A stretch of DNA of 64,000 bases from Streptomyces cyanogenus (GTDB lineage Bacteria; Actinomycetota; Actinomycetes; Streptomycetales; Streptomycetaceae), in contig NZ_CP071839.1 in the NCBI RefSeq assembly GCF_017526105.1, positions 1,178,001-1,242,000 of the forward strand. The letters are read 5' to 3'. Both the position numbers and the translations under genes were made by a program. Positions 25,101 through 35,464 of the stretch are shown here, piece by piece (within the stretch, counting starts at the first letter, position 1; every line of letters starts with the position of its first letter). The notes under the pieces were generated by a model. It saw only the letters and a list, made by a program, of their open reading frames with translations. It was not told where the DNA came from and did no database searches.

Positions 25101-28100
25101 GGCACGGGAGGCCGCCGCCACGGCGATCGGGACACTGCGCCGGGACAGGGACGGCCGCCGCGAGTTCCTCACGGCCCTGTCCCTGGCGCACGTCCACGGG
25201 GCGCCGGTCGACTGGGCCGCCGCCTGCCTGGGCCGGCACCACCCGGCCGTGCCGCTTCCCACGTACGCGTTCCAGCGCACCCGCCACTGGGTGGAGTCGT
25301 CCCGCGGCGCCGGTGACGTGACCATGGCTGGGCTCACCGAGGCCGGTCACCCGCTGCTGGGCGCGGCCGTGGAGATCGCCGGAAGGGGGCACGTGCTGAC
25401 CGGCCGCCTGTCCCTCCGTACGCATCCGTGGCTCGCCGATCACGCGGTGCTGGACACGGTGCTGCTACCCGGTACCGCGTTCGTCGAGCTGGCGGCGCAC
25501 GCCGCGGCCCAGGCGGGCTACGGCGGGGTCGCCGAACTGGCCCTGGAGGCGCCGCTGATCCTCCCCGAGCGGGGTGACGTACGGATCCAGGTGGTCGTCG
25601 AGCCAGCCGACGAGGGCGGGCAGCGGCCGGTGGCCGTGTACTCGCAGGCAGCGTCCGCCCTGCCGGACGAGTCGTGGACCCGACACGCACACGGACTGCT
25701 CGCGGACGTCGCCCCCGTCTCGCCCGAAGCACTGTCCGACTGGCCCCCGGCCGGAGCCGAACGGGTCGATCTCTCGGACGTCTACGAGCGGTTCACCGCC
25801 TCGGGGCTGGCGTACGGCCCGGCCTTCCAGGGGCTGCGGAAGGTGTGGACGCGGGACGACGTGGTCTACGCGGAGGTCGGCCTGCCCGAGGACACCCCGA
25901 CGGCCGGCTTCGGTCTCCACCCCGCTTTGCTGGACAGCGCGCTGCACGCCCTGGCCGTGGCGGGAGCGGAGCCGACCGGGTCGGAGCTGCGGCTGCCGTT
26001 CGCCTGGGCGGGCGTGTCGCTGTGGTCCGACGGCGCGCGGGCGCTGCGGGTGCGGCTGTCGCCGGTGGACGGCGGGGGCACCGCGCTCCATGTCGCCGAC
26101 GCCACGGGGCGTCCCCTCGGCTCCGTGGGCTCGCTCAGCTTGCGGCCGGTCCGGCCCGAACAGCTCGCGGCCGTCCGCAACGGCAGGCGGGGAGCGCTGT
26201 ACGAGCCGGGCTGGGTGCGGGCGTCGGCCTCGGTGGGGCCGGCCGACGGGAAGGGCGTCTGGGCGGTCCTGGGCGATGTGCTGCCCGCGGTGGGCGCGAC
26301 CGGTGACTCGCCGGTCCGTTACGACGGCCTGGAGACGCTGCGCAAGGCGCTCTCCGAGGGCGCTGCCGTCCCGGAGTTCGTCGTCGCGCCGGTGATCGCC
26401 GGTGGCTCGGGCGACTCGGGAAACCTCGGCGGACCTGCCGCCGCCGCGTCCGCGACCGTGCAGGAGGTGCTGTCCCTGCTGCAGGGCTGGCTGGCGGAGC
26501 CCGCTGTCGCGGCCTCGCGGCTGGTCCTGGTCACCCGCGGTGCCGTCGCCGTACGCGCCGACGAGGATGTGCGCGACCTGGCGGCCGCCCCGGTGTGGGG
26601 CCTGGTGCGCAGCGCGCAGTCGGAGAACCCGGACCGGTTCCTCCTGGTCGACCTCGACGTCGACCTCGGCGCGGACGACGCGGCGACGACCGCCGTGGCG
26701 GCCGCCGTCGCGGTCGGTGAACCCCAGGTCTGCGTGCGCGGGGGCGAGTGGTTCGTACCGCGGTTGTCCCGCTCCGCCGCCGAAGGTGCCGCCGGCTCCT
26801 CCCCGTTGGACTCCGGGGGCACCGTGCTCATCACGGGTGGCACCGGCACGCTGGGCCGCCTGGTGGCCCGCCATCTCGTCACCCGGCACGGGGTCCGGCA
26901 CCTGCTGCTCACCAGCCGCAGCGGTGGCAACGCGCAGGGGGCGGCGGAGCTGGGTGAGGAACTCGCCGCGCTCGGCGCCCAGATCACGTTCGCCGCCTGT
27001 GACAACGCCGACCGCGAGGAGCTGCGCGGGGTCCTCGCGGGTGTTCCCGCGGAGCACCCGCTCACCGCGGTGATCCACGCCGCCGGTGTGATCGACGACG
27101 CGATGGTCGGCTCCCTGACCGGTGACCGGGTCGACGCCGTCCTGCGTCCCAAGGCGGCCGGGGCGTGGAACCTGCACGAGCTGACCCGGGACCGGTCCCT
27201 CGCGGCCTTCGTGCTGTTCTCGTCGGCGGCCGGTCTGCTGGGCAGTCCCGGTCAGGGCAACTACGCGGCCGCCAACACCTTCCTGGACTCGCTGGCCGCT
27301 CACCGGCGTGCCCGGGGGCTGCCCGCCACCGCCCTCGCCTGGGGGCTGTGGGAGGAGGGCAGCGGCATGACGGCCCATCTGGAGCGGACCGACCGGGTGC
27401 GGATGAACCGCAACGGGCTCGCGCCGCTGCCGACCGAGGACGCGCTGGCCCTGCTCGACACCGCCCTGTCCGCCGGCCGTCCGCTGCTGCTGCCCGCGCA
27501 GCTCGACACGGCCGCACTGGCCGCCCAGGCTGGTTCGGGTCTGCTGCCGCCCGTCCTACGCGGTCTGGTACGCACCCCGGCCCGCCGGGCGGACACGGCG
27601 GGACCGTCGCTGGCCGAGCGGCTGACCGGGCTCGGAGACGAGGAGCAGCTGGATCTGTTGCTGGACGTGGTGCGGGGTCAGGTCGCCGGGGTACTGGGGC
27701 ATGAGGGTGGCGCCGCCATCGACCCGGACCGGGCGTTCCAGGAGCTCGGTTTCGACTCGCTCACCGCGGTGGAGCTGCGCAACCGGCTCAACGTGATCAC
27801 CGGTCTGCGGCTGCCCGCCACGCTCGTCTTCGACTACCCGACGGCTCGCGTGCTCGGCGAGCACCTGAAGCGGTTGACCGCGCCGGAGCCCGTACGGAAG
27901 TCGGTGCTGGCCGAGTTCGACCGGATCGCGGCCGCCCTGTCCGCGCTCGACCCGGACGACGGCGAGCGCGGTGAGATCGCGCGCCGCCTGCAGTCCCTGA
28001 CGGCGCAGTGGAAGGAGTCCGCCGGCGGCACGGCCGTGGCGGAGCAGATCAGGGCAGCGTCCACCGACGAGGTCTTCGCCTTCATCGACCGTGAGTTCAA

Positions 28101-28110
28101 GCGGAGTTGA
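16108..28110 (+). CDS. Modular type I PKS, two modules: KS-AT-DH-ER-KR-ACP and KS-AT-DH-KR-ACP
   Basis: 4000 residues, started at ATG 16108 behind GAAGAGG (16097-16103). An upstream ATG at 16093 lacks a ribosome site. A class 1a-like coiled-coil docking domain (to residue 40) opens the protein. Module 1: KS 42-470, AT 588-888 (GHSLGE, HGYH: malonyl), DH 956-1235 (GLEYGPTF and LPFSW intact, but [10 protein letters not shown] has Ala for the last Pro), ER 1477-1792 ([11 protein letters not shown] nucleotide loop), KR 1799-2001 and ACP 2080-2153. Module 2: KS 2181-2608, AT 2715-2995 (GHSQGE, YASH: methylmalonyl), DH 3080-3348, KR 3571-3778 ([11 protein letters not shown]) and ACP 3848-3921, then a docking tail. 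Module 1 should give full reduction and module 2 an alpha-methyl alkene. Its AT and the catalytic part of its KR belong to the C-rich repeat family. Confidence 0.96.
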   Translation: MNANSAGGDTAANVERLRDYLKRATADLQQANRRLREAQAKDTEPIAVVGMSCRFPGGAESPDALWELLLDGRDAVSEFPAHRGWNTEELYDPDPDRSGKTYAREGAFVYDADCFDAEFFGVSPREALATDPQQRLLLEAAWEAFEYAGIIPGALRGSRTGVFAGVNGQDYSQHLAGGLEAAEGYLVTGTSASAVSGRVSYTFGFEGPAVTVDTACSSSLVAIHLAVQALRSGECALALAGGVTVMATPAIFTEFSRQRGLAPDGRCKPFAAAADGTGWGEGVGLVLLERLSDARRNGHQVLAVIRGSALNQDGASNGLTAPNGPSQQRVIHQALTNARLTPDLIDAVEAHGTGTTLGDPIEAQALLATYGQNRTTDQPLWLGSVKSNIGHTQAAAGIAGVIKMVQAIRHGVLPKTLHIDEPTPHVDWESGAVRLLTEAVPWPQSGRPARAGVSSFGVSGTNAHVILEAAPCETPVETPVEAPADQETADDDPGTEGPAPWLLSARTPQALQAQAARLHTHLTRHPHLDTTAVARALATTRTHFSHRAAITHGTPTQRLNALHALTHNQPHPHLTHLTTTTTDSEAKIAFCFSGQGTQHPGMGHDLYTTNPAFAHHLDRICHALDPHLDHPLQHIMWATPNDPLTGLLNTTLYTQPALFALQTALYHLLTDHYGIHPHYHLGHSLGEITAAHTAGILTLTDAAHLITTRAHLMHTLPPTGAMASINLPPEPITHYLNQHHITDVTIAAHNTPTTTVIAGHHTTIHHITTHYQQQRIKTKTLNTTHGYHSPHLDPILDQLTHTTRHLTHHTPHTPLITNHTATTTTHPLPTNHWTTHARQPVHYHQSITHLHHHGVTTYLEIGPDTTLTTLNNHTLNTHNDTTPPATITHTLNPKHHPTHTLSHALTTLHNTGTPINWDNALPHTPPTPLPTYSFDKVRYWPRQTARAGDMPSVGLVAAEHPLLGAAAEFANGEGLLLSGRVSVGTHPWLADHAVMGSVLLAGTAFVDLALHAAHQVGCDQVEELTIRTPLVFAEQLAVRLQVVVGPSGEGGRRSVAVYAQAEGSGDRDTAWTCHAEGVLASRAAGDQPVTTDAESWPPTGAEPLPDVDLYEQFAEFGLEYGPTFRGLRAAWRHGEDVYAEVELPEGADAEGFAVHPALLDAALHASVLAGLGRTEEVQLPFSWGEVAVHAVGATAVRARLTKGTGDTLTVALSDFSGRPVATVRALTVRSVTAEQLNAAQAARTDDVHRVDWPVIEVADVTETVDSTLTEQSPDVVAHEALAVLGAGPPAETSAARGESGPVYADLAALGEALAAGAAVPATVVAYVPDTLPAAGSGQEPHSRQQGQEGHDPTIARVHAVTRWALDLVQAWLADDRWADARLAVVTSGAVTAQAGEHAGDPAGAPVWGLVRVAQSENPGRFVLVDTDGSTASAERLTAALASGEPQLALRAGAVHVPRLGRSDTAPDLVPPAGAGAWRVGMKEFGTVENLTLEECSEHAAPLGEGQVRLGVRAAGMNFRDVMISLGMYPGRAVIGSEAAGVVTEVGPGVTGFAVGDRVMGLVDGGMGPVALTDQRLIVRIPEGWTFAQAAGAPVVFLTAFYALSDLAGLRPGQRLLVHAAAGGVGMAATQLARYWGAEVFGTAGPPKWAALRAQGFDQEHIASSRTLDFEGAFRAATGGEGFDVVLDALAHEFVDASLRLLPRGGHFLEMGKTDIRDPHEVAAAHRGVRYRAFDMIEAGPDRIQEMLTDLSGLFASGVLRPLPVTAFDVRQAPVAFRFLSQARHIGKVVLTVPQPLDPNGTILITGGTGTLGRLIATHLATHHHPQHLLLTSRQGPNAPHTTELTQHLTQLGTKVTITACDVSDPQQLANLLTTIPTEHPLTTVIHTAATTHDATLTTLTPHHLTTTLKPKADAAWHLHTHTQHTPTLTHFILFSSAAGTLGNPGQANYAAANTFLDTLAHHRHTQGLPATSLAWGLWQQTSTITAQLTTQQHQRLTEGGLVPLRTEEGLAAFDACLGGALPSYVPARFDPKALRNLASSDDLPAIARRLLRTAPPRAVTAGGGGSALQHTLARLPEGERDRHLLDLVRGDIGAVLGHETLSTIAADRTFQDLGFDSLTAVELRNRLNAATGLRLPATLVFDHPTAAALAAHLKSQLLGAEETSPAVAAAARPAEPLGNEDPIAIVGMACRFPGGVANPEGLWDLVAAGRDGLSDFPDNRGWDLERLYDPDPQHAGTSYVNQGGFVSDADEFDAGFFGINPRETLAVDPQQRLLLETAWETIESAAMRPEALRGTLTGVFVGMAAQHYGLGAERSADALDGYLLTGTTSSVASGRVSYTLGLEGPAITIDTACSSSLVAMHLAAQALRSGECELALAGGVTVMATPGIFVEFSRQRGLAPDGRCKPFAAAADGTGWGEGAGLVLLERLSDAQRNGHPVLAVIRGSAVNQDGASNGLTAPNGPSQQRVIHQALTNARLTPDLIDAVEAHGTGTTLGDPIEAQALLATYGQNRTTDQPLWLGSVKSNIGHTQAAAGIAGVIKMVQAIRHGVLPKTLHIDQPTPHVDWESGAVRLLTEQTPWPDTGHPRRAAVSSFGISGTNAHLILEAAPPPTTNQHTDAPGRPALGAPVTPWALSGRTEAALRAQAARLHQYVTEHPELDPAAVGHALATTRSAFRHRGVVLGADGAQLLRGLSALTAGEPAEGVVGGVADGAGTVFVFPGQGSQWRGMAEDLLESSEVFTEHMAACERALDRYVDWSLLDVLRGAPGAPGLDRVDVLQPALFAVMVSLAELWKAAGVRPDAVIGHSQGEIAAAYVAGALCLDDAAAVVALRSKLLLPLAGSGTMASVALPAADLEERLSGWNGRVGTAAVNGPTVTVVSGDAQAVRELVDACVADGVRARLIPVDYASHSDHVERIREELLSRLAHLTPRTAGIPFYSTVTGTEIDTSGLDADYWYRNIRRRVLFSETTGALLDAGHSLFVEISPHPVLTVGIEQTAEAREAAATAIGTLRRDRDGRREFLTALSLAHVHGAPVDWAAACLGRHHPAVPLPTYAFQRTRHWVESSRGAGDVTMAGLTEAGHPLLGAAVEIAGRGHVLTGRLSLRTHPWLADHAVLDTVLLPGTAFVELAAHAAAQAGYGGVAELALEAPLILPERGDVRIQVVVEPADEGGQRPVAVYSQAASALPDESWTRHAHGLLADVAPVSPEALSDWPPAGAERVDLSDVYERFTASGLAYGPAFQGLRKVWTRDDVVYAEVGLPEDTPTAGFGLHPALLDSALHALAVAGAEPTGSELRLPFAWAGVSLWSDGARALRVRLSPVDGGGTALHVADATGRPLGSVGSLSLRPVRPEQLAAVRNGRRGALYEPGWVRASASVGPADGKGVWAVLGDVLPAVGATGDSPVRYDGLETLRKALSEGAAVPEFVVAPVIAGGSGDSGNLGGPAAAASATVQEVLSLLQGWLAEPAVAASRLVLVTRGAVAVRADEDVRDLAAAPVWGLVRSAQSENPDRFLLVDLDVDLGADDAATTAVAAAVAVGEPQVCVRGGEWFVPRLSRSAAEGAAGSSPLDSGGTVLITGGTGTLGRLVARHLVTRHGVRHLLLTSRSGGNAQGAAELGEELAALGAQITFAACDNADREELRGVLAGVPAEHPLTAVIHAAGVIDDAMVGSLTGDRVDAVLRPKAAGAWNLHELTRDRSLAAFVLFSSAAGLLGSPGQGNYAAANTFLDSLAAHRRARGLPATALAWGLWEEGSGMTAHLERTDRVRMNRNGLAPLPTEDALALLDTALSAGRPLLLPAQLDTAALAAQAGSGLLPPVLRGLVRTPARRADTAGPSLAERLTGLGDEEQLDLLLDVVRGQVAGVLGHEGGAAIDPDRAFQELGFDSLTAVELRNRLNVITGLRLPATLVFDYPTARVLGEHLKRLTAPEPVRKSVLAEFDRIAAALSALDPDDGERGEIARRLQSLTAQWKESAGGTAVAEQIRAASTDEVFAFIDREFKRS
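17596..18904 (+). repeat. Near-identical AT-coding block, copy 3
   Basis: Third copy of the C-rich malonyl-AT block (compare 1-790 and 4773-6097). The match ends abruptly at 18904, where normal codon usage resumes just before the DH. Confidence 0.9.
21502..22099 (+). repeat. Near-identical KR-coding block, copy 3 (catalytic part)
   Basis: This matches 2315-2912 and 7604-8201 almost perfectly. It begins exactly at the NADPH-binding GTILITGG segment, just after the ER, and ends in the post-KR linker. Confidence 0.9.
23098..23640 (+). repeat. KS segment near-identical to 28709-29251
   Basis: About 540 bases covering the KS TACSS and EAHGTGT region recur at 28709-29251 (offset 5611) with only a few mismatches. 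KS sequence outside this stretch is much less alike. Confidence 0.8.
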
Positions 28111-28128
28111 ACGCCGTGAACAACCGCC

Positions 28129-28160
28129 GGGAGGAACACATGGGGATGGATACGGCATGA
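28129..28160 (+). promoter_or_regulatory. Strong RBS with a six-codon mini-ORF coupled to the next PKS start
   Basis: GGGAGG (28129-28134) is well placed for ATG 28140, which opens a six-codon frame (M-G-M-D-T-A) ending at TGA 28158-28160. That stop overlaps the PKS ATG at 28157 as ATGA. The PKS start itself has no comparable ribosome site, so its translation may be coupled to the mini-ORF. The coupling is inference. Confidence 0.5.
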
Positions 28161-31100
28161 CGAACGAAGACAAGCTCGTCGACTACCTCAAGTGGGTCAC
28201 GACGGACCTGCACGAGACGCGTGAGCGGCTCGCGCAACTGGAGTCGGACCTGCGGGAGCCGATCGCCATCGTAGCCATGGGCTGCCGGTACGCGGGCGGC
28301 GTGCGGGGCCCGGCGGACCTGTGGCGTCTGGTCGCCGCGGGCGACGAGGCGATCGGGGGTTTCCCGTCCGACCGGGGCTGGGATCTGGCACGTCTGTACG
28401 ACCCCGATCCCGATCACCGCGGCACGTCGTATGCGCGGGAAGGCGGGTTCCTGTACGACGCGGGCGAGTTCGACGCCGAGTTCTTCGGCATCAGCCCCCG
28501 CGAAGCCCTCACCATCGACCCCCAGCAGCGCCTCCTGCTCGAAACCGCCTGGGAAACCCTCGAACGCGCCGGCCTGGACCCCACCCGGCTCCGCGGCAGC
28601 CGCACCGGCGTCTTCACCGGCGTCATGTACAGCGACTACGGCGCACGCCTCATGGACGCGGGCGGCGCCGCGTTCGAAGGTCTGCTGGGCAGCGGGAGCG
28701 CGGGAAGCGTGGCGTCGGGCCGGGTGTCGTACACGCTCGGCCTCGAAGGCCCGGCGATCACGATCGACACGGCCTGCTCGTCCTCGCTGGTTGCGATGCA
28801 CCTGGCCGCGCAGGCACTGCGCTCCGGCGAGTGCGAACTCGCCCTCGCCGGCGGCGTCACCGTCATGGCCACCCCCGGCATCTTCGTGGAGTTCAGCCGG
28901 CAACGCGGGCTGGCACCCGACGGCCGCTGCAAACCCTTCGCCGCGGCCGCCGACGGCACCGGCTGGGGTGAAGGCGCAGGTCTCGTCCTGCTGGAACGCC
29001 TCTCCGACGCCCAGCGCAACGGCCACCCCGTCCTCGCCGTCATCCGCGGCTCCGCCGTCAACCAGGACGGCGCCAGCAACGGCCTGACCGCACCCAACGG
29101 CCCCTCCCAGCAACGCGTCATCCACCAGGCCCTCACCAACGCAGGCCTCACACCCGACCTGATCGACGCGGTGGAAGCACACGGCACCGGCACCACCCTC
29201 GGCGACCCCATCGAAGCCCAGGCCCTCCTCGCCACCTACGGCCAGAACCGGCCCGACGGACGACCGTTGTGGCTCGGCTCCGTCAAATCCAACATCGGCC
29301 ACACCCAAGCCGCCGCAGGCATCGCCGGCGTCATCAAAATGGTCCAAGCCATCCACCACGGAATCCTGCCCAAGACCCTCCACATCGACCAACCCACACC
29401 CCACGTCGACTGGGAATCAGGCGCGGTCAGACTCCTCACCCAGCAAACCCCCTGGCCCGACACCGGCCACCCCCGCCGCGCCGCCGTCTCCTCCTTCGGC
29501 ATCAGCGGCACCAACGCCCACCTCATCCTCGAAGCAGCACCCCCACCCACCACCAACCAGCACACCGAACAACCCCCCGCACACACCCCCCTGCCCTACC
29601 TCCTGTCCGCAAAGACCCAAACCGCCCTGCGCGCCCAAGCCACCCGCCTGCACCACCACCTCACCCACCACCCCCACCTCGACACCACCGCCGTCGCCCG
29701 CACACTCGCCACCACCCGCACCCACTTCGACCACCGCGCCGCCGTCATCGCCACCGACACCACCGACCTGCTCAACCGACTGGGCTTCCTGGCGCAGGAC
29801 CAGCCCGCGGGCAACGTCCTCAAGGGCACGGCCTCCCGCGGGGGCCTGGCGTTCCTGTTCTCCGGGCAGGGATCACAGCGTCCCGGCATGGGGCAGGAGC
29901 TGCACCGGGCGTTTCCTGTCTTCGCGCAGGCCTTCGACGCCGTGTGCGCCCACCTCGACCCGCATCTCCCGCATCCGCTGCGGGAGGTCGTGTGGGCGCA
30001 GCGGGACAGTGACCTGGTGGGGCTGCTGGACCGGACCGTCTACACACAGGCGGCGCTCTTCGCCGTCGAGACGGCCCTGTTCCGTCTGCTCGAACACCAC
30101 GGGTTGCGGCCGCACGCCCTGCTCGGGCACTCGCTCGGTGAGATCGCCGCCGCCCATGCGGCGGGCGTGCTGGACCTGCCCGACGCCTGCGCCCTGGTCT
30201 CCGCGCGCGGACGCCTGATGGAGGCGCTGCCCGAGGGGGGCGCCATGGCGGCCGTGCAGGCCGGCGAGTCGGAGGTGCGCGTCGTCCTGGCGGCGTACGG
30301 GCCCCGGGCGGCGCTCGCGGCGGTGAACGAGCCCGCCGCCACGGTGGTCTCCGGGGACGAGGACGCGGTCGAGGAGATCGCGGCGGAGTTCCGCGGCCGG
30401 GGCCGCAAGGTGTCCCGGTTGAAGGTGAGCCACGCCTTCCACTCGCCCCGGCTGGATTCGATGCTGGCCGAGTTCGGTGCGGTCGCGCGCGGTCTGACGT
30501 ACTCCGCTCCGCGCATACCCGTGGTGTCGAACCGCACCGGTCGCTTGGCCGGGCCCGGTGAGCTGACGGATCCCGCCTACTGGGTCGGCCAGGCACGCGA
30601 CTGCGTCCGCTTCGCCGACGGGGTCGCCGCACTGGAGCAGGCGGGCGTCACCGCATGCCTGGAGCTGGGCCCCGACGCGGTGCTGACGGCAGTGACCGGT
30701 ACCTGCACCGAGGGGCGCCTCGTGCCCGTGCCGGTACTGCGCGCCCGGCGACCCGAGGCGCAGACCTTCCTGTCCGCGCTGGCGCACGCGCACATCCGGG
30801 GTGCCGCGGTGGACTGGCCCGGTTTCTTCGCCGAGCGGGCCACGGGGACCGTGGAGCTGCCGACGTACGCGTTCCAGCGGCGGCGCCTGTGGCTGGAGGC
30901 GGCTCCGTCGGGCGCGCGGTCCGGCAGTGCGTCGGACGCGGCGGAGAGCAGGTTCTGGGAGGCCGTCGACAGACAGGACCCGGAGGCGCTGGCCGCGGCC
31001 CTGGGGGTCGGCGGGCAGGTGCGGTCCGCGCTCGAAGCGGCGCTGCCGCTGCTGACCGACTGGCGCCGCCGGCGCAACCGCCATTACCGGATCGGCTGGG

Positions 31101-32890
31101 AGCCGGCTGGTCCGGCCGAGTCCGGCGCCGCCAAGAGCTGGCTGCTGGTGGTGCCGGAGCGTGAGGTCTCGGGCGGCGTCGTCACGGCCCTGGCGGCGGA
31201 AGGCGTCGAGGTGACGGTGCTTCCGGTGGGTGCCGGCCCGCGGGGTGGTGCGGATCTGGCCGGCCGGCTCAGCGCTCTGCTCGCCGCTTCCGCGGCCGTC
31301 GACGGGGTGCTGTCCCTGTTGGCGTTCGCCGACGACGGGGCGCCGGACACCGGTGCCGGGGGTGCCTCGGCAGCGGACGGTACGGCACCGACCCCCGCGC
31401 TGACCGCCACCCTGGACCTGGTGCGGGCCCTGGACGAGGTGACGGGGCCACTGCCGGTCTGGATCGCCACGCGCGGCGGTGTCCGCGTGACGCCGCAGGA
31501 CGGTCCGCCGGACCTGCGCCAGGCTCAACTCTGGGGACTGGGGCAGGCACTGGCCGCCGAACGTCCCGAGCGCCGTCTCGGACTGGTCGACCTGCCGCCG
31601 GAGACGGGGGCGGCGGCAGGGGCGGAAGCGGACACCCGATACGCCCGGCTGCTGGGCCGGGTCCTCGGCGCAGGCCTCGGCGAGCCGCAGGTCGCGCTGC
31701 GTTCCGGGAGCGTGTTCGCGCGCAGGCTCCTGCCCGTGGCGCTGGACGAACTGGAACCCTTGGAGGGGCCCGGTGAGGACGCCCGGCAGGTCTGGCGGCC
31801 GGAGGGGACGGTCGTCGTCGCGGGGGCGGGCACCGCGACCGGGCGGGAGCTGGCCCGGAGCGTGGCCGGACACGACGGCGTGCACGTCCTGCTCCCGCTG
31901 GACGAGCGGGACAGGGACAGCGACGCGGTCGACGCGCTCCTGGCCGAGCTGGGCGACCGTGTCACGACCGTGCCCGGCGATCCCTCCGACCCCGCGGTAC
32001 GCACGGCCCTGGTGGCCGCCGTGTCCGCGGAGCGCCCGGTGACGGCCGTACTGCACGTCGCCCGTGCGGCGGAGGGGCAGTCGCCCGAGCCGCTGGACCG
32101 CAAAGGCATCGAGCGGGACTTCGGCGATCTGGCCACGGCAGGAGCGCTGGAGGCGCTGGCCCGTGCGTGGGGCGCGCCCATGCTGCTGGTCGCCGGCCTG
32201 GCGGGGGCCCTCGCCGTGCCGGGCTTCGGCAACGCGGCCCCCGCACACAGCGCGCTGGCCGCGCTGGCGGACGCCCGCATGGCGGAGGGGCTGCCCGCGC
32301 TCTGCCTCCAGGTCGTGCCGTGGCAGGACGGCGATCCGCGGGCACCGGTCACGCCGGGCCTGCGCGCGGCGCCTCCGACCGCGCCGGCCGCACTGCTCGG
32401 CGGCCTCGCCGGGGCCGCGGCGGGACGGCCTCGCTCCCTCGTGGTCGCCGACGCCGACTGGGCGCGCCTGGCACCGGCGCTGGGCGGGGACGTCGCGCTG
32501 CTGCGCGGTGTGCCGGGCGCCCGGCACGCGTCGGAGCTCGACGCGTGCGCGGACCACGTCCCCCTACGGCTCGCGGACGTGCCCGAGGAGGAACGCCTCG
32601 ACGTCCTGCTGGAGCTGGTGCGCGGCCGGACCGCCGCCGTGCTCGGCCACGCCTCGGCGCAATCCGTGGACCCGGACGGCGAGTTCACGGATCTGGGCTT
32701 CTCCTCCTTCACCGCTCTGGAACTGACCACGCTCATCCGTGAGGCGGGGCTGCCCATGTCCCTGACGGCCGTCTACGACCATCCGACGCCGACCGCTCTC
32801 GCCCGCCATCTGCACGCCGAAGCGGCCGGGGCGCCCGTCCCGGATCCGCCCTCCGGTCGGCACCCCGACCCCACCCGAGTACAGGCATAG
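28157..32890 (+). CDS. Terminal modular PKS: KS-AT(malonyl)-KR(dead)-ACP, no thioesterase
   Basis: 1577 residues, started at ATG 28157, where the docking helix ([13 protein letters not shown]) begins. Domains: KS 34-462 (TACSS, EAHGTGT, NIGHTQ), AT 564-848 (GHSLGE, HAFH: malonyl), KR-like region about 978-1392, and ACP 1479-1554. The KR is degenerate: its nucleotide loop reads VAGAGTATG, the catalytic Ser/Tyr segment reads [20 protein letters not shown] with no Tyr, and there is no DH. The beta-keto group should remain. The ACP site reads [10 protein letters not shown] rather than [10 protein letters not shown]; the phosphopantetheine Ser is kept. No TE follows the ACP, so release must use another enzyme or a Dieckmann/tetronate-type reaction. 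It is followed after 9 bases by the FAD protein gene. Confidence 0.95.
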   Translation: MTNEDKLVDYLKWVTTDLHETRERLAQLESDLREPIAIVAMGCRYAGGVRGPADLWRLVAAGDEAIGGFPSDRGWDLARLYDPDPDHRGTSYAREGGFLYDAGEFDAEFFGISPREALTIDPQQRLLLETAWETLERAGLDPTRLRGSRTGVFTGVMYSDYGARLMDAGGAAFEGLLGSGSAGSVASGRVSYTLGLEGPAITIDTACSSSLVAMHLAAQALRSGECELALAGGVTVMATPGIFVEFSRQRGLAPDGRCKPFAAAADGTGWGEGAGLVLLERLSDAQRNGHPVLAVIRGSAVNQDGASNGLTAPNGPSQQRVIHQALTNAGLTPDLIDAVEAHGTGTTLGDPIEAQALLATYGQNRPDGRPLWLGSVKSNIGHTQAAAGIAGVIKMVQAIHHGILPKTLHIDQPTPHVDWESGAVRLLTQQTPWPDTGHPRRAAVSSFGISGTNAHLILEAAPPPTTNQHTEQPPAHTPLPYLLSAKTQTALRAQATRLHHHLTHHPHLDTTAVARTLATTRTHFDHRAAVIATDTTDLLNRLGFLAQDQPAGNVLKGTASRGGLAFLFSGQGSQRPGMGQELHRAFPVFAQAFDAVCAHLDPHLPHPLREVVWAQRDSDLVGLLDRTVYTQAALFAVETALFRLLEHHGLRPHALLGHSLGEIAAAHAAGVLDLPDACALVSARGRLMEALPEGGAMAAVQAGESEVRVVLAAYGPRAALAAVNEPAATVVSGDEDAVEEIAAEFRGRGRKVSRLKVSHAFHSPRLDSMLAEFGAVARGLTYSAPRIPVVSNRTGRLAGPGELTDPAYWVGQARDCVRFADGVAALEQAGVTACLELGPDAVLTAVTGTCTEGRLVPVPVLRARRPEAQTFLSALAHAHIRGAAVDWPGFFAERATGTVELPTYAFQRRRLWLEAAPSGARSGSASDAAESRFWEAVDRQDPEALAAALGVGGQVRSALEAALPLLTDWRRRRNRHYRIGWEPAGPAESGAAKSWLLVVPEREVSGGVVTALAAEGVEVTVLPVGAGPRGGADLAGRLSALLAASAAVDGVLSLLAFADDGAPDTGAGGASAADGTAPTPALTATLDLVRALDEVTGPLPVWIATRGGVRVTPQDGPPDLRQAQLWGLGQALAAERPERRLGLVDLPPETGAAAGAEADTRYARLLGRVLGAGLGEPQVALRSGSVFARRLLPVALDELEPLEGPGEDARQVWRPEGTVVVAGAGTATGRELARSVAGHDGVHVLLPLDERDRDSDAVDALLAELGDRVTTVPGDPSDPAVRTALVAAVSAERPVTAVLHVARAAEGQSPEPLDRKGIERDFGDLATAGALEALARAWGAPMLLVAGLAGALAVPGFGNAAPAHSALAALADARMAEGLPALCLQVVPWQDGDPRAPVTPGLRAAPPTAPAALLGGLAGAAAGRPRSLVVADADWARLAPALGGDVALLRGVPGARHASELDACADHVPLRLADVPEEERLDVLLELVRGRTAAVLGHASAQSVDPDGEFTDLGFSSFTALELTTLIREAGLPMSLTAVYDHPTPTALARHLHAEAAGAPVPDPPSGRHPDPTRVQA

Positions 32891-32899
32891 GAGCCCGTC

Positions 32900-34402
32900 A
32901 TGAGTAACCCCATTGTCATCGCAGGCGGCGGTCCCGTCGGGCTGATGCTCGCCTACGAGCTCGGTCTGGCCGGGGTGGACACGGTCGTCCTGGAGCGCCG
33001 CGACCAGCCGAGCACCCGGTCGCGCGGGATGGCCGTCAACGCCACCGTGGTCGAGCTGCTGACCCAGCGCGGCCTGATGGAGACGCTCCAGGGCGACGGC
33101 TTCACCTTCCCGGCAGCGCACTTCGCTCACCTTTGGCTCGACCCGACGCGGCTGCCGGAGTCCCGGGCGTTCGCGTTCGCCGTCGCGCACTCGCAGCTGG
33201 AGCGGCGGCTGGAGGAGCAGGCCGTGAAGCTGGGCGTCTCCGTCCGGCGCGGCGCCGAGGTGGTCGGCATCGACCAGGACGAGAGCGGTGTGCTGGTGAC
33301 GGTGCGCACCGGGTCCGGCGAGGAGACGGTCCGGGCCTCGTACGTCGTCGGCTGCGACGGCGCCGACAGCAGTGTCCGTACCCTCGCGGGCATCGACTTC
33401 GTGGGCACGGACAACGAGTTCCGGGGCATCGTGGGCGACGTGGAGGTCGCGACGGACGATCCGCTCTTCGCGAAGCTGGGGGTCAACCAGACCGACACCG
33501 GGTTCTTCACGGTCTCGCCGGTCGGACCGGACGTGCTGCGCGTCGCCACCGGGGAGTTCGGTGCGGGGACGGTGGCCGAGGACGTACCGGTGGACCGCGC
33601 GGAACTGGACGAGGCGATCCGGCGCATCACCGGTGACGTGTCAACGTCCGGCACCGCGCGCTGGCTCGCGCGGTGGAACCCGCCGACCCGCCAGGCCATC
33701 GCGTACCGCAGCGGCCGGGTGTTCTTGGCCGGCGACGCGGCGCATGTCCATTTCCCCCTCGGCGGGCAGGCGCTGAGCACCGGCATCGAGGACGCGGTGA
33801 ACCTCGGCTGGAAGCTCGCCGCCCACCTCCAGGGCCGGGCCGCTCAGTCGCTGCTGGACACGTACCACGAGGAGCGGCACCCGGTCGGGGAGCGCGCCTG
33901 CCTCACCACGCGGGCGCAGCTGGCCCTCCTCCACCCCATGAAGCAGGTGTCGCCGCTGCGGACCGTGCTGACCGAGCTGTTCCACATCCCCGAGGTCAAC
34001 GCCCACTTCGTACGGATGGTGGGCGGTCTCGACGTGCAGTACCCGTTCCGGTACGCGCAGCTTCCCGAGACCGTGGCCGCCCACGCGCTGCAGGGCAGCA
34101 GGCTCGGCGACGTGCCGCTCACCGCCGGCGAGCCGACCTCGCTCGGCCGACTGCTGCACGGCGGCCGGGGTGTCCTCGTCGACTTCACCACGTCGGGCGC
34201 CCACAGCGGCCAGGCCGGTCACTGGGCCGGCCGGGTCGACGTCGTGGCGGCCGAGGCGGCGGCCGAGATCGACGCCACCGCGCTGCTGCTGCGCCCGGAC
34301 GGCCGGATCGCCTGGGCCACCTCCGACGACACCGCCACCGAGAGCAGCGCCGCGGGTCTCGACGCGGCACTGCGCACGTGGTTCGGCACGCCGGTCGGCT
34401 GA
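32900..34402 (+). CDS. FAD-dependent monooxygenase-like protein (PHBH fold), possible spirotetronate cyclase
   Basis: 500 residues. The N-terminal dinucleotide motif GGGPVGL with its downstream acidic residue (VVLER), the GCDGADSSVR motif and the FLAGDAAHVHFP FAD motif place it in the p-hydroxybenzoate hydroxylase-like class that includes aromatic polyketide hydroxylases. The ATG has GGAG seven bases upstream. It lies 9 bases after the last PKS gene and ends before a strong terminator, so it is in the PKS operon. In spirotetronate and spirotetramate clusters a protein of this class (PyrE3, ChlE3 and VstK are the family examples) builds the decalin by [4+2] cyclisation. The module pattern upstream makes that role plausible. 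A plain hydroxylase remains possible. Confidence 0.9.
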   Translation: MSNPIVIAGGGPVGLMLAYELGLAGVDTVVLERRDQPSTRSRGMAVNATVVELLTQRGLMETLQGDGFTFPAAHFAHLWLDPTRLPESRAFAFAVAHSQLERRLEEQAVKLGVSVRRGAEVVGIDQDESGVLVTVRTGSGEETVRASYVVGCDGADSSVRTLAGIDFVGTDNEFRGIVGDVEVATDDPLFAKLGVNQTDTGFFTVSPVGPDVLRVATGEFGAGTVAEDVPVDRAELDEAIRRITGDVSTSGTARWLARWNPPTRQAIAYRSGRVFLAGDAAHVHFPLGGQALSTGIEDAVNLGWKLAAHLQGRAAQSLLDTYHEERHPVGERACLTTRAQLALLHPMKQVSPLRTVLTELFHIPEVNAHFVRMVGGLDVQYPFRYAQLPETVAAHALQGSRLGDVPLTAGEPTSLGRLLHGGRGVLVDFTTSGAHSGQAGHWAGRVDVVAAEAAAEIDATALLLRPDGRIAWATSDDTATESSAAGLDAALRTWFGTPVG

Positions 34403-34448
34403 CGCCGGCATCCGATGCGGTACCTGCGTACCGCGTCGGACCCTGATC

Positions 34449-34498
34449 GCAGGGCCGACGGGCTCCGGGAACCCCCGCCCGGAGCCCGTCGGCCCTGC
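34449..34498 (+). terminator. Perfect 21-bp hairpin ending the PKS operon
   Basis: The arms 34449-34469 and 34478-34498 are exact reverse complements, with loop AACCCCCG. It begins 46 bases after the FAD protein stop and precedes an independently promoted gene pair. Confidence 0.85.
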
Positions 34499-34557
34499 TT
34501 CACGTTCACGTGCCGAGAACGGCTCGAATCCCGAATCCCGACTCATGTAAACCTGGG

Positions 34558-34591
34558 TTGACACCCACCCGGTTGTCAATGTAGATTGACA
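34558..34591 (+). promoter_or_regulatory. Promoter/operator with nested TTGACA dyads
   Basis: TTGACA (34558-34563) is mirrored by TGTCAA (34574-34579). The latter forms an 18-base palindrome TGTCAAT-GTAG-ATTGACA (34574-34591) that ends just before the GTG start at 34595. A helix-turn-helix gene starts here, so this looks like an autoregulatory operator close to the translation start. It is AT-rich against its surroundings. Confidence 0.5.
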
Positions 34592-34594
34592 TAC

Positions 34595-34804
34595 GTGACT
34601 CGAGCTACCGATCTCGCCGCACAGGCGGGCGACAGGGATCCGAGAGTCGGCCTCCGCGCGGTCGTCGCGCTGCGGCGTCTCCTGGAGCAACTGGAAGCCG
34701 TCCAGGTGCGCAATGCACGCAATCAGAACTGGTCCTGGCAGGAAATCGCCGATGAGCTCGGAGTGAGCAGGCAGGCCGTGCACAAGAAATACGGGAGGCA
34801 CTGA
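34595..34804 (+). CDS. Small helix-turn-helix DNA-binding protein
   Basis: 69 residues, started at GTG 34595; a TTG nine bases upstream is less likely because it falls inside the operator-like dyad. The C-terminal third (WSWQEIADELGVSRQAVHKK) is a clear helix-turn-helix. The stop overlaps the next ATG as TGATG, so it is translationally coupled to the Clp-N protein gene. This pair occurs together widely in actinomycetes outside biosynthetic clusters, so it may be a neighbour and not part of the pathway. Likely a local regulator of its own operon through the dyad at 34574-34591. Confidence 0.85.
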   Translation: MTRATDLAAQAGDRDPRVGLRAVVALRRLLEQLEAVQVRNARNQNWSWQEIADELGVSRQAVHKKYGRH

Positions 34805-35364
34805 TGTTCGAAAAGCTCACCAAAGAGGCGCGCGCCGTCCTCCGGGCCGCGGTGCAGCGCTCCGAACGGGCGGGTGCCACCGGACTGCGCCCCGAGGACC
34901 TGCTGCTGTCCCTCTTCGACCTGCCCCAGACCGCCGCCGGCGGCGCGCTCGCCGCACTCGGCGTCGTCGAACAGCGCGACTCCGTCGAGCGCGCGCTGGC
35001 CGAGGCCGCCCGGCGCGCCGGGTTGTCGCAGGCCGACGCCGACGCCCTGGCCGATATCGGCATCGACCTGTCGGCCGTGCTGGAGCGGACGGAGGCTGCG
35101 CACGGCGATGACGCGATCGCCGTCCGCGACAGCACCAAGCCCGGCTGGCGCCCCGAGTACCGGCCCTTCTCCGAGGGCTCCAGGACAGTGCTGCAGCGGG
35201 CGCTGCACGAGGCCGCGGAGAACGGTGCCAAGAAAATCGGCGACCAGCACCTGCTGCTCGCCCTGGCCACCCCGCCCGGCGTCGTGGCCGACGTCCTGGC
35301 CGCGCACGGCGCCACCTACACCGAGATCCGGCGCGTCCTGTCGCGCCGCCCCGAGGCCGCCTGA
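34804..35364 (+). CDS. Clp protease N-terminal-domain protein
   Basis: 186 residues made of two Clp-N (ClpA/ClpC amino-domain) repeats and nothing else. The first is about residues 1-75 (MFEKLTKEARAVLRAA) and the second about 115-180 (FSEGSRTVLQRALHEA, with a characteristic HLLLALA segment). There is no AAA+ ATPase module, so it cannot unfold proteins alone. It may act as an adaptor or substrate-recognition factor for a Clp machine. It is coupled to the upstream HTH gene and ends at a bidirectional hairpin. Its link to the biosynthetic genes is unknown. Confidence 0.88.
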   Translation: MFEKLTKEARAVLRAAVQRSERAGATGLRPEDLLLSLFDLPQTAAGGALAALGVVEQRDSVERALAEAARRAGLSQADADALADIGIDLSAVLERTEAAHGDDAIAVRDSTKPGWRPEYRPFSEGSRTVLQRALHEAAENGAKKIGDQHLLLALATPPGVVADVLAAHGATYTEIRRVLSRRPEAA

Positions 35365-35382
35365 CGCACGGGCGAAAGCGAA

Positions 35383-35424
35383 GAACGAGAAGAGGGGATC
35401 CCCGAGGATCCCCTCTTCTCGTTC
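35383..35424. terminator. Bidirectional 19-bp hairpin between convergent genes
   Basis: The arms 35383-35401 and 35406-35424 are perfect reverse complements with a four-base loop. It lies between the Clp-N gene (+) and the halogenase gene (-), and can serve both. Confidence 0.85.
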
Positions 35425-35464
35425 TCTTCCTTGTCTCGCGAAGGTCGGAACTGGGGCGCCACGC

